From the NCBI GenBank assembly GCA_028456385.1, contig JALNQF010000163.1, positions 34,828-98,827 on the forward strand: DNA of 64,000 nt. The letters run 5' to 3'. The notes beneath the pieces were generated by a model, which saw only the letters and a list, made by a program, of their open reading frames with translations, was not told the origin of the DNA and did no database searches. The stretch is from Ophiosphaerella korrae (Eukaryota > Ascomycota > Dothideomycetes > Pleosporales > Phaeosphaeriaceae). The translations under genes were made by a program, and so were the position numbers. Shown piece by piece: positions 11,596 to 22,061 of the stretch. How positions within the stretch are numbered: the first letter of the stretch is position 1; each line of letters begins with the position of its first letter.

Positions 11596-12584
11596 GTCAC
11601 AGGTCTGCCGTAGGTGATATCGTCAAAGTAAAAGATCAAATTTACAGCCTCAGAGAGCTAGTTAAATACGCTAGTCATAAGACTATGCACTCTCAAAGCG
11701 ATTTGTGAAAATCCAGGGTTGACTTGGTGTTGCAGCATAAGACGTCTGCATAGTATCGGCTGAGTGTACGGATGAGGAGAGCGGGGTTGCATGCAGGTGC
11801 AGCTGGGAAGCGAAACACACTAGCTTCGAAATCGGGCTGCAAATAATGACCCTTTTTTTTTGGCGGAGAAAGCTAAGTCTATAATAGGGTAAGTATCTCT
11901 TTGATTAGGCAATTATAAGAGTAGGAAGTGTGACACTTCGCAGACGCTTTTCGGGGACCCTGTCATTGCTATTTGTCTACCAGTTTCTGTGTGCATCGTC
12001 CTGGTCACCGCCCCATAATTTATACAACCAAGTAGACTTGGCTTTATGAGCTGCACGGTAAATTCTCTCATACGAGAAGAGACTGTACCTTCCAAATTAT
12101 TGAAATTGATGATATTGATGGAGAGTGCGGAATTCACTCTCAACCACAGCCAAGCATTCTATTCAATGTGAAACTACGTGAGAACTTTCCTCTTCTTCGG
12201 CTTGTATTAAAAATACTTATTTCAAATTCTTTATTTCCTTCTATATGGTGTTATTCCTTTCTAGAGAATAATTCATACCGAACTGAAATGATGCTTCGAC
12301 TTGAAATTGCGACCGGGTCACCATCTGTCTTTTCGAGAACCAAGATAGATCCTTGACAGCCCTTTACATTGGGACGTTATTTTTATCTATTATCTCAATA
12401 TTTTTTGAGACTGTCTTGCAATTATGCTCGCGCTGTACGGATTAAACGTTCAGCTTTTCCAATTAGTAAGTCAGCCTTCCTTGGAGATATACGCTCCAAC
12501 CCCCTTCCATACAGTTTGAACTACTAATCATTTGATACTGCCTTACTATGTCGCTGCCTTTATAGGCTTTCTGCTCCATTCTGT
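11596..12584. other. AT-rich intergenic stretch
   Basis: About 1 kb upstream of the P450 start and downstream of the degraded receptor. It contains short homopolymers and many stops in all frames. No gene or RNA is seen. Confidence 0.5.
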
Positions 12585-12624
12585 GTGTCTTCAATGCTTT
12601 CTACGAGGCTATTATTGCCCTGCC

Positions 12625-14090
12625 CTAGCTCTGCCAACCGCAGTTCGTCATCATCAGGCTTCGCAGCCTCCACCCGAGTATCAACCGTCTTCGTGATAGT
12701 TGTACCAAACAGACTATTGAGCAGAGTGCTCTCCTTTTTACCTCTTTTATTTCTATCGGCTGCTTCCTGTTGGTTGTGTGTTCTGCGTTCTGCATCGATT
12801 GCGTATCAGCTTTCATACGTCCAAAACAACTGGGCATTGCGCGTGCGAGAAACCGCCGAAACGCAGGCATGCATACGCAGAATATCTCAACATTCAATTC
12901 TTCGACTGGCCATATTCCGCTTGAGAATGTATCGTATGTAGGGTTCGTCGTGTTGGCATATTGGATAAACAATTGGACGCGGAGATAAGAAACTAATATA
13001 GTGCTAGAGAGTTGAAGCATATCAATTTCTTCCTTATGCTGAAATTTAGTTTCCACAACTGCGGGACCGGTATAAGTACAATTAAAACACCGCTCCCTAT
13101 ATTGACTGCTGCAGCACAATAACAGAATATATTTTGGTTGATACATTAGTCTGAGGCGTTCGGCTCGCCCAGACATGCTGTCCAAATTGCTAGGCCGGTG
13201 TTAAATCTTCGTACACGGGATCAGTCTACACAAATTGAGATAGACATACCTGGGATAGGCGAACAAGTAAAGGTCATAGAAAAGCCAAAGCCAGCAGCGT
13301 ATCCAAGCGAGGTTGCTAAGCTAATAAAGCACCACAGCCTTACACCATGTGAGGGAAATATGCGAAGAAAGAAGAATAAAAAAGTGAGTTTTGTGAATCC
13401 AAAGCACCAGAAGTAAAATTTCTGACAGATGTATATTTACTGGACACGTTAATACAGTCGCCGATCCTAAACTGGCAGATGGGACTTACCCCAAGACGCT
13501 TCTGAACCCTTTCGGGCGTGAGTGTCCACATATCTCGTCTGAGGCCCAATCTTGCTGATATGATCAATCCAATAAAGTTAGGAGCCGCCATGCTAGGGGC
13601 CAGGCAAGCACAGAGATCATCGTAACCAAAACTATTCTGTCGTATCGCAACGAAGATGCGCATCATGACAGCGAGGAAGGCAAAAGAGCTGCCTATTCCA
13701 TCCGCGCAGATTAAGATATATCTCTTATCGCGAATCGGTCGCCTGCAGACCATGGAGGTAGCATTTTTTGCAGCAGTTGCAGTCAGTGCTTCTAAAGGTA
13801 CAACTTGCTTGACCGCTCACGAAAAGATTGTAGCACGCTTCCTATGGCAGCCAGTCCTTATAAGTTCGTATTCTAATCGAATATTCGCACACTGCACATG
13901 AAGGCAATAATGGCAGCTCGATTTGTGCTGAGCCCAGCCTCGTATAGAACGCTACAAGCGCAAACACCAGTACTATAGGTAACACAGAACGATGTGCTTT
14001 TTTCCCTATGCCGCACTTTTTGTCATGAGCACAGAACCTGCGACACTGAACATGGTAGGAATAAGCTGTGGGATGCACAACCAGTAACAC
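12625..14090 (-). pseudogene. Degraded CFEM/rhodopsin-type receptor (paralogue of 1819-3338)
   Basis: Pieces of a second CFEM-PTH11-type receptor are readable in order on the minus strand. They are a signal-like segment (LPIVLVFALVAF), a partial CFEM (LPSCA, then SCTFRSTDCNC), the post-CFEM motif RRPIRDKRY, membrane segments (GSSFAFLAVMMRIFVA; FTKLTFLFFFLRIFP; GYAAGFGFSMTFTCSPIP) and the C-terminal NTTNPTYD...IFCVCMPAFRRFL. Splice sites such as the GTAAGT donor at about 13491 still work on paper. Three lesions break it: about 30 residues of the CFEM middle are absent, a TAA interrupts the frame just before CINQN (about 13146), and the frame shifts between SIRKKLICF and SYLRVQLF (about 12990). 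No clear ATG remains near the signal segment. The boundaries are approximate. Confidence 0.75.
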
Positions 14091-14964
14091 ACGATAACGA
14101 ACCCCACATGGATGTAGGTAAGTAGCGGAAGCGGAAGCAGATCCCCAATGCTGATGTTCGGCTGTCGAGCGAGATTACCAATACCTAGGTATTCGTATTG
14201 ATTCTGTCAAGTCCTGATTTCTCAGTTTTTGCGCAACAAACGACAAGCGTCACTAAGATTCGACCATTCGACCCTTCAGTTCCAGGTAATTAGTATGATA
14301 TGTCGATAAGTATCGCATCCGGCTGGATCGTTCAGAAGCCTTCTAATTCAAATATTGATGCAGGAATTTGGGCCTTATTCATACTACAGTTTCCATACGG
14401 TCAACGTTGACTGCGTCCGTTTCGGCCCGACCCATAGTAAACGAGAGAAGTTCGCGTTTCACTGCTTCTCCCTTCTCTATTCTGTCCTTCTGTTTTCTTT
14501 CCTTGCGGGCTAACAGAGTTTGATAATAGACATCTTAATTCAGACTCGACGAATGATATTGCTTTGGCGAGCGCTAAAAAGAAGTGACACCGTAAAAATA
14601 TTTGCTTACGAGCAGTTTTGACGTCTTAGACAATATCTACCTACCTAGCCGTCGAGCGATGGACCCCTCCTGGACCATTGACCTAGCTTCATGGTTCAAT
14701 GACTTTGATGCGTTATTGGGGAGTCTAGATAGGTCACTTCAAAGCCCTACCTAGCACACTGTCGGCACCATCCATTTGATATAAATGCGGCTATTTTGTG
14801 ACTGAGGCGTGGTAGATCATCCTCGAATATCTCGTTCTAGGCTTGGCCTGCAGCAGGAACACATCGCACGGCAGACAGGGCAACAGGCGCTTTAGCGATG
14901 GTGCAACCACCTGAATAATGACTCGAGCGTAGATTGGTGACAACCTACCTATATTAAAGCAGCT
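14091..14964. other. Intergenic stretch without visible genes
   Basis: About 0.9 kb between two pseudogenes. All frames are closed by frequent stops. Nothing recognisable. Confidence 0.45.
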
Positions 14965-17310
14965 TTGGCCCTGCCTCTATTTGTCGCACTTGCTGAGCCA
15001 CATCTTTGGGGCATGGCAATCCTTTTCGACGACCGCGTAGAACTTGGCTGGAGAGAATTGCTAGTCGTCATTCTCTCGGGGCCTCTTTTCTATTGGATCG
15101 TATGGATCGTATATGCACGCCGCTTCTACTTGCTTGCGAAGATCCTAGGCCCTCTTTAGCCATCAGCGTCACGAATATGGTTGATGTACCGCACGTAAAA
15201 GGGAGACCTTGAGTTTCATATGCGAGCAATACACGACAGGTGAGCCTATCGAAACCTCGCATATTCAATTGATGGTGCTGGCTATGGGGTAGTAAGTGTA
15301 ACCGTCAAGTTGTCAGATTTGATGGGCACTGAGTCACCGATGCAATTCGAGGTCGGATTGAAATTGACTGAGTTCTCTGTCTATCCTCTGTCTTCTGGCT
15401 GCTTCTGATATCCTTCGTGAGTTTCTTTGATGACTCTTGTGCCCAAGGGTTGCCCTTTTGTTGAGTTGGAGCGTTGCCCGATAGTTCCTCTCCTGTCAAA
15501 GGGGTGCGCCGCAGCTAGTATCGCGCACTAGCACCGCGCACGCGATGCCAGATCGATCGCCCTCGTCATCTCAATCGTCATCTGAATCGATTCATGAGCT
15601 GGCTCGTGACCCAGCTCATCTGACACAAGTGGTCGTATTTATCCCCATGGTATTCACTATCCCTAGACGAAAACCTCTGCAGTATCATTCCTATGTGTAA
15701 TCTGAGAAGCTCTCTAACTCGAGCATACAGAATATGGCCCAGTTGTACGAATTGTACCAGACGAAGTTCAAGCAAGCGACCCAAAAGTAGCTCCAACCAT
15801 CTATCCTGTTTAACAGCCACTTAAAAAAACAAACTAGCATCTCACGTATCGGCCCATCATGCTTGGCGGTGCGTCTGATTTATTCATTGATGATAACGAG
15901 AAGCACCACACCGCTCATCGTAGAAACATTAGCCAAGTCTATACATCGAGCAGCATGCTAAAATAAAATAAAAAATAAGGCACCTATACACGACACTGCG
16001 AACACGCTCATGATAAAGTTTGCCGAATTCGTAGATCAAAAGGAGGCCTTCGACTTTGAGCTATGGCTCGAGATATAAGACATGATCTAATATTCCTTCT
16101 AAGGATTACACAATATACTTTGCTCGGCATGCAAGATACCACAAAAATAGCTCTGACATTTTAGGTACTCATTCAACAATGTTGGCGCTACATTCTTTGG
16201 AAAGCAATTTGGTTTCGTGGAGAATAGCATCGATTATGGTGATTACATCAAAGCTGTTCACGCAGCTATGCCCCTAAATTCCGTTGTGGCAATGGTATCA
16301 TGGATTCGCGGTTATTTTCCCAAGGTCGGCATTGTGGTTCCAAAAGTTCTCAAGGCTATCATGACTGCTAAACGGTATTTGATAAACTAGGGCTCGTGAA
16401 ACAGGCATCGCACAAGAGCGAACGCTCGATGTTAACTCCAAGAGAACGGACATTATCTCGCAACTGCTCGCAATCGTGCAGCAGAAGAAAGGTTCTCCTA
16501 CAATTTGAGAAGTTCATGTTGAGATGTGGGCAGCGGTGTAAGTTTGCTGTGCTTTTTGGGAATATGTCAAGCGAACTTTAGCAATATTATCGCCGGCTCA
16601 GACAGCACCTATGGCACGCTTCGAGCAATCTTTCACTTTCTAGTGAAGCACTCTGAGAAGTTGTCTAAGTTGACAAGAGTCATCGACGCTGGTTTTAGCG
16701 ATGGAACCCTGACTCACCCAGTACAGTACAACCAAGCAACGAAAATCCCCTACCTCAAGGCAATCATCCAGGAACCACTCCGTATATTTCTACCGTTCGG
16801 GGTTTCTATGTCGCGGTATGCACACGCCTCTGGATTACAGATTTCAGGCTTTCGTATCCCTGAGGACTGTAAGGTTGGTATAACTGTCTTCGTACTGCTC
16901 ATGGTGCACTCACTAAGTCTGACAGATTGGCATGAATGCAATGGTTATGCAATATGGCAAAAGGTATTTTGGGGAAGACTCATACGAGTTCCGGCCCGAG
17001 AGGTGGTTGGAGAGTGAGGAACGGTATTGGTTCATGAGTAAAGCCATGCTCGTCTTCGGCGCCGGCACACGGACCCGCATTGGCAAACATGTTCGTTTCT
17101 CCTCTTGCCTCTAGCAGTGCTTAACTACGGCTGATCAACTAATAGCTCTCCAACGCTGAGATATGCAAGGCCATGCCTGAGATCATTCGCCTATTCGAAG
17201 TCGAAATGGCGCACGATAAGCCATAGAAAACGTACAACGCTGAATTTGTGCCGCAGACTAACCTTATTTGCAGGATAAAGCACAGAGAGCACTCAAAGAG
17301 GGGTTCGTAA
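14965..17310 (+). pseudogene. Degraded cytochrome P450 (pisatin demethylase-like group)
   Basis: Ordered fragments of a P450 are spread over three frames. They are an N-terminal membrane anchor (LLVVILSGPLFYWIVW, near 15060), a central block (GKQFGFVENSIDYGDYIKAV, near 16200-16260, then MVSWIRGYFPKVGIVVPKV), the I-helix region ANFSNIIAGSDSTYGTLRA, the K-helix EPLR, a PERW-type motif (FRPERWLES) and the heme loop FGAGTRTRIGKH. In the heme loop the invariant cysteine is arginine (codon CGC at 17076-17078), which would abolish heme ligation. Stop codons interrupt the frame after ILGPL, after FELWLEI and after KKGSPTI, and the segment between about 15.25 and 15.97 kb has lost recognisable similarity. 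Enzyme activity is not possible. Confidence 0.85.
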
Positions 17311-17489
17311 GACACGACATAACAAAATGAGCAGATATAACGAGTCTTGAGAATGCTTATATTTTTTTTATAGCTATAAACTTTTAGCTGATACGCAACG
17401 TGTGACGATTTTCTACCATGCGTACCAAAGTTTTCGCGTAGTTATCCTCATAGCCGTACATTATTGACACATGTACTCAAAACTCATCC

Positions 17490-18560
17490 CTAGTTTTCAA
17501 GTACGTATCTATATTGAGGCATCCCCTTTTCGAAATCAACTAGAACCTGGTTGGCTTCCTCCATCGGTCTGACTTGTACCCAGGGTTGCAGGTTTGTCTC
17601 CTTTGCCAGCTCTAGCGTGTCCCGAATGTGTTGCCTTGTTCCAATCAAGCTGCCTACGATCTTCAAATTTTTGAAGATTAGACCCAGAGGCGAAAAGCTT
17701 GGTAAGGCGTCATCAGGCGCACCAAGCTGCACAAATGTGCCATTCACATCTAGCAGGCCAAGGTATTGATCGAGAGGGAACGATCCAGAGGCAGTTGAGA
17801 TGATGAGATCAAGTGAGTTCGTGTTCTTGGTCATCCACTCCGGATCTTCTCCAGTAGCGATAAAATCGTCAGCGCCGAGCTTCAATGCGTCTTCTTTCTT
17901 GCTCAAAGAGCGCGATATTGCAACAATCTTATCACACTTGAGAGCCCTCGCGAAAAGGAGGGCGAAATGCCCCAGACCCCCAATACCGACAACGCCAACA
18001 CGTTTTCCGGGGCCAGCGTCGTAAGTGACCAAAGGATTGTAGACGGTCACTCCCCCACACATGAGAGGAGCTGCAAACTCTGACGATAGGCCTTCTGGAA
18101 TGGGAATCGAAAATGATGCAGGCCCACGCCATGATTTGGCGTAGCCACCATATGATTTGTTGCCGTTGGAATGGTTCCCATTGTAAGTCATGGTCATTTC
18201 ATTACAATTCGACTCCTGTTGCACCTTACATGGTCGACATGATTCACAGCATTCGCTCTGAGCGCCAACGCCGACTCGGTCACCAACCTTTACGCTCTGA
18301 ACGTCATTGCCAACGCGGGTGACCTTTCCAATAATTTCGTGCCCCACAACGAGGGGGTAGTCTGAAGGTCCCCAACCAGACCGGAGAGTATGAATATCAC
18401 TGCCGCATACGCCACAATGACTGATATCCATTTCGATATCCGTCTCTTGGAAAGTCTTCGGCTCGAACGAGCCCCATTTCATTTTTCCTTCAGCGGCGCT
18501 GGGATCATGAGCTACCCAGCCCTGGAATTCGGTCAGCGCATTATTGGCGTTTGCCCCCAT
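17490..18560 (-). CDS. Zinc-dependent NADP alcohol dehydrogenase (CAD/ADH6-like)
   Basis: Medium-chain reductase of the cinnamyl-alcohol-dehydrogenase group, which reduces a broad range of aldehydes in the cytosol with NADPH. A single 356-codon exon covers the full family length. The GroES-like domain carries the catalytic zinc site (HCGVCGSD and GHEIIG). The structural zinc loop has four cysteines (CCESCRPCKVQQESNC). The Rossmann domain has GVVGIGGLGHFALLFARAL, and a following Ser/Arg (AISRS) favours NADP. The C-terminus is the family-like MPQYRYVLEN. It lies between a dead P450 and a long AT-rich gap and appears intact, so it is probably functional despite its decayed surroundings. The physiological substrate is unknown. 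Confidence 0.92.
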   Translation of the reverse strand: MGANANNALTEFQGWVAHDPSAAEGKMKWGSFEPKTFQETDIEMDISHCGVCGSDIHTLRSGWGPSDYPLVVGHEIIGKVTRVGNDVQSVKVGDRVGVGAQSECCESCRPCKVQQESNCNEMTMTYNGNHSNGNKSYGGYAKSWRGPASFSIPIPEGLSSEFAAPLMCGGVTVYNPLVTYDAGPGKRVGVVGIGGLGHFALLFARALKCDKIVAISRSLSKKEDALKLGADDFIATGEDPEWMTKNTNSLDLIISTASGSFPLDQYLGLLDVNGTFVQLGAPDDALPSFSPLGLIFKNLKIVGSLIGTRQHIRDTLELAKETNLQPWVQVRPMEEANQVLVDFEKGMPQYRYVLEN

Positions 18561-19608
18561 GATTGATGCTGGTTTGTGATGAATAAATATTAGGATGAAA
18601 ATTGGTCCAAAAAAAAAACTAAGAGTTCTTATTACTGAGTTGGGCTTGAGTTATGATCGAGGCTTAGTTTGTGAGAGAAACGAGGAGAGCTGCCATGAGA
18701 CTAGACTATATATCTAGTCTATGCATATAGTGACAACCCACAAGAATAGACATGTAAAATCAGAAGGTAATGATTTCTCGTGCATTTGTAATGCTTCAGA
18801 GTAAAGCTTCACAGTTTGGTGCTTCGCCGATCTTTCGCCGGAGACATGGACCCACTACAATGACTTCACCACGTACCACGACTAAGTAACACCGTTAAAA
18901 CCGAACTTCTTTCAAATTTCTTGATTACAAGAAACTTCTATTGCGTCATTATAACGCGTTGGAGTGGTCCCCTGGCCTTTGCATTAGTATTATGAAAGTC
19001 TATCCACAGCCGACACTTAACACCACAAGAATATCCGTAGAGTTACGAAGTTTCAAGTTCTGCTACAAGTCCTTTGCCAGATCTCCCAAACATAATGCTT
19101 GAAAAGAGCCAAGTGATCTCATCGCATGCATTAACGACTCTCTATATTGTTGTTCAAAAGACATGGAGACTTGTGGCAAACTTAGTATGAATCTAGATCA
19201 CGAGATGAAGCAGGAGCTATCTAACATGAATTCTAAAGACTTGATTTCTCACCTGCGAAATCCAACATGTAGGAAAAACGTTGAATCTTCGTCTAACATC
19301 CATCTCTGAGAAACTATATCAAATGTAACTTGAAAAATCCTTATTATTGTACACATTTCTAATTCCAAGGATATCTAGGCTACAGAAAGCTAGGTGTAAC
19401 GGCGTTATAGGCGACTTTCTACCTCCGATGTCCTATTAATAAATACACTATTTACAAGTTTATATTTGGCCTCATTTCTTGACTCAATCTTGACCCAGGA
19501 GGAAGATTGGATCCTAATCTCCTGAGTCTGTACAGTATTGACAAGTTATACTTCAAAAAATTAAAATAAACTGTATGTCGACAGAGTAGCATGGCAGCTT
19601 TTATGTTA
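18561..19608. other. AT-rich intergenic stretch
   Basis: About 1 kb with stops in every frame. It includes the alcohol dehydrogenase promoter next to 18560. No repeat or RNA gene was recognised. Confidence 0.5.
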
Positions 19609-20037
19609 TCACTCCCGCATCAACTTTGTTGTTATCCATCCTATCCCCTTCTCCAAAAGGTCTATGGCGCTATCACTTTCCTTCCAATAGAATTTCATCT
19701 TGTGGCCGCCATCACTCGGTGGCTTAGCCCCAAGAACTGTCAGCTTGGCCAGGTGGTCGCATGTGCCATCGTGAAGAATGACTTTTACACGTCCCCTAGT
19801 CGCGACGGTACTGCAAAGTAAAAGCCACTCTGATTTATCTATCTTGCTAGTTACCAGAACGGGTATATTATCCTCGTACCGACACAGAACTGGCATCTTA
19901 ATGTCAACGTTTTCCTGACCTGAAATCATTTCGAGTTTCAGTATGCGTTCGCCACAACCGTATTCGTCTCCGTAAAGGGCTTTGTTGAAAGCATCGTGGC
20001 GATGTGGCAACATGTAAACAGTGAGCTCTGAATCCAT
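19609..20037 (-). CDS. Hypothetical protein, 142 residues
   Basis: I do not recognise this protein. The frame starts at an ATG (MDSELTVYMLPHR) and runs 142 codons with balanced, soluble-protein-like composition, alternating strand-like segments (NIPVLVTSKI, RVKVILHDG) and no signal peptide or membrane helix. Codon use looks less random than that of neighbouring spurious frames. There are no conserved catalytic motifs, no partner gene and no obvious introns. It sits in an AT-rich accessory region close to a transposon remnant, so an orphan gene or a relic are both possible. Confidence 0.45.
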   Translation of the reverse strand: MDSELTVYMLPHRHDAFNKALYGDEYGCGERILKLEMISGQENVDIKMPVLCRYEDNIPVLVTSKIDKSEWLLLCSTVATRGRVKVILHDGTCDHLAKLTVLGAKPPSDGGHKMKFYWKESDSAIDLLEKGIGWITTKLMRE

Positions 20038-20880
20038 AAGCGCAAGAAGAGACGTGTTGGCTGAGGAAATGAAGGATGGGATAGCGATGGAGGCCTGAGT
20101 TTAAGCACGTGTGGATTAGCTAGCGTAGATTTGTACACGACGGAGGATGTTGAAGTGCTCTACTAAGTTCACGGTGTTTTGATTTCAGACGCGTGGTTGG
20201 AATTTAATAGCGAGTGGCTGCTTGGGTCATATAGATGGAGGTGATGAATGGTAGAAGTGCTCAAGGAAACTGGAATAATCAGGATAGAGTCGTGGTGATC
20301 AATGCTTACCTGGACCAGACAGGGTGGAAGAATATGTACATATATTCAGAGTGAACAGTAACGTGTAGTTGATTGACTGTCGAGCTACTTGGATTTGACT
20401 AAACGCCGAGAAATGATCTACTGTTCGTATTAGTTCTCCGTCATTAGAAAATCGCATGCTGCCTCCTTTCTGTCGACTGCTTCCTCGATTGGGCTGCTTT
20501 TGCGCGAAGAAGCTCGGACACATATTAAGGCCACAGCATGAAAAGAGAATATGCCCCTACTCAGATAGCGAATGCAAAGGCTGCTTGTGGCTTCGGGGCA
20601 ATGGAGGTGCCGTACTTATCCTAAATCAGGGATGCCCATAGGCTGGTCAGAATACCAGGCAAGTCGCTAGTGTCACCACGAGCTTGCACTATTACAACAG
20701 CGTTTAGGTATGTTTTGGAAATCGAATATTTAAAGAGGACATGTAACACTTTTAGCAAACAAAACTGCTAATGAAGTTGTGGTCGTGGAAGGTCGGAAAT
20801 TTTGAATTTGAGGCTTGGCTGTGCCGCCTAACAATGTAGTGGGGCGCCTGATACAAGGTGGTGCAGGAGTGGTGCGTTCG
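20038..20880. other. Intergenic stretch
   Basis: About 0.8 kb upstream of the hypothetical gene, with only short unsupported frames. No terminal inverted repeats for the downstream transposon remnant were found by eye. Confidence 0.4.
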
Positions 20881-21173
20881 GTGCGCTCGGGCCATAGAAA
20901 GTTATCGAAGATTCCTTACCCCAATAGAAATCCGTGTATAATTCAAGAACTAAAGAACATTCGGAGGCTACTCAAATCAACAGTTTGCAAGAGATGGCCA
21001 AAAACAAAGGAGCAGCTAATAACTGCAATCCAGGAAGAATGGGCCAAGATTCGACTCAAGGATATTCAGAAATGCTGCAGAAATACTGCTCAAATATGAG
21101 AGAACGCTGCGAGGCTATACACCTGGCTGGAGGTGGGCATACACGACACTGGGTTGATCCAAGTTGTATGTAA
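20881..21173 (+). mobile_element. Tc1/mariner-type transposase C-terminal remnant
   Basis: The translated segment carries the C-terminal end of a DDE transposase: a degraded form of the SPDLNPIEN-like motif followed by NIRRLLKSTVCKRWPKTKEQ and LITAIQEEWAKIRLKDIQ. After a frame change near 21095 comes MRERCEAIHLAGGGHTRHW, the usual end of Tc1-family enzymes. Upstream catalytic aspartates are missing and the frame is broken, so it is a 5'-truncated dead copy. Flanking inverted repeats are not visible. Confidence 0.8.
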
Positions 21174-22061
21174 ATTACAGTGTACGTGAGCGCACCAAAC
21201 CGCACCCCTTTCCTGCATCACCCTTGCACAGGTTCGGTAACGGAAGCCGAACGTTGCCAAGCCTCCGGCGTTACGCAACGGTTCTGGACGGGCTAGGCTA
21301 TAAATAGCTAGCGTGTCGTATTGGTCAAACCAGGTAGGATTCGGGAGGTGGCACGGCTCGTGGAACCTCCAAGGGACCCTGTGAAAGACATACCAAATTA
21401 GACTAGTAAGTACGAGTATTCCAGCGCCTGTTCTGTTTTTCTTGAAGATTAACCCCCTCATGGCTCCTATTGTTTACATTTCAGGAGAAACCAGAGACAA
21501 ATTGATTATATTACGCTGACACTTTATCGTAATCATCGCATAGTCTTTGTCAGACCCCTGCATGTTCTATCCTACCCCATGCACATTCCACTGGATGTGC
21601 CAACAGACAATACGAAAAAGTCGTTTGCTTCGGGCTCGTGTGACCCCACCACAACCACAAGCCAAAGTTGAAACCGCTTCCAGGGCTCTTGTCGAGGCCG
21701 GATTGAGGTTACTCGATCACCTGGTGATTTACTACCTCTAGCATTAAACATTGAACATCACTGAACTTTACGGCTATCCCGGATACCTGAACTCGTAATG
21801 AACGTGCCTATTCACAGATCGGAGGAGCAGCCCGTGCGTCGCTGTGCCTCCAACTCGGTGTCGGGTCATATTAAATAGCCAGGACCCATGTCACCCACCA
21901 TCGGAGATCAAAAGGCAGCATCACGGCAGCCTAGTTGTACTTGTGCCCCCTTCGCCTCAATCATTCGAGATCGTATATGCGCCACCATGTCTTGAGACCT
22001 TTTTGTTTTGCTGGCATCAACGTCGCCATCGGTCCTTCACTGACTTTCGCTCACTCTCGCC
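21174..22061. other. Intergenic stretch
   Basis: About 0.9 kb between the transposase remnant and the GT34 gene, presumably holding the promoter of the latter in its last few hundred bases. No other gene is supported. Confidence 0.45.

Noticed and set aside
9667..18560. A secondary-metabolite gene cluster (two P450s, alcohol dehydrogenase, transporter nearby)
   Set aside because: No polyketide, peptide or terpene synthase or pathway regulator is present, and half of the genes are dead.
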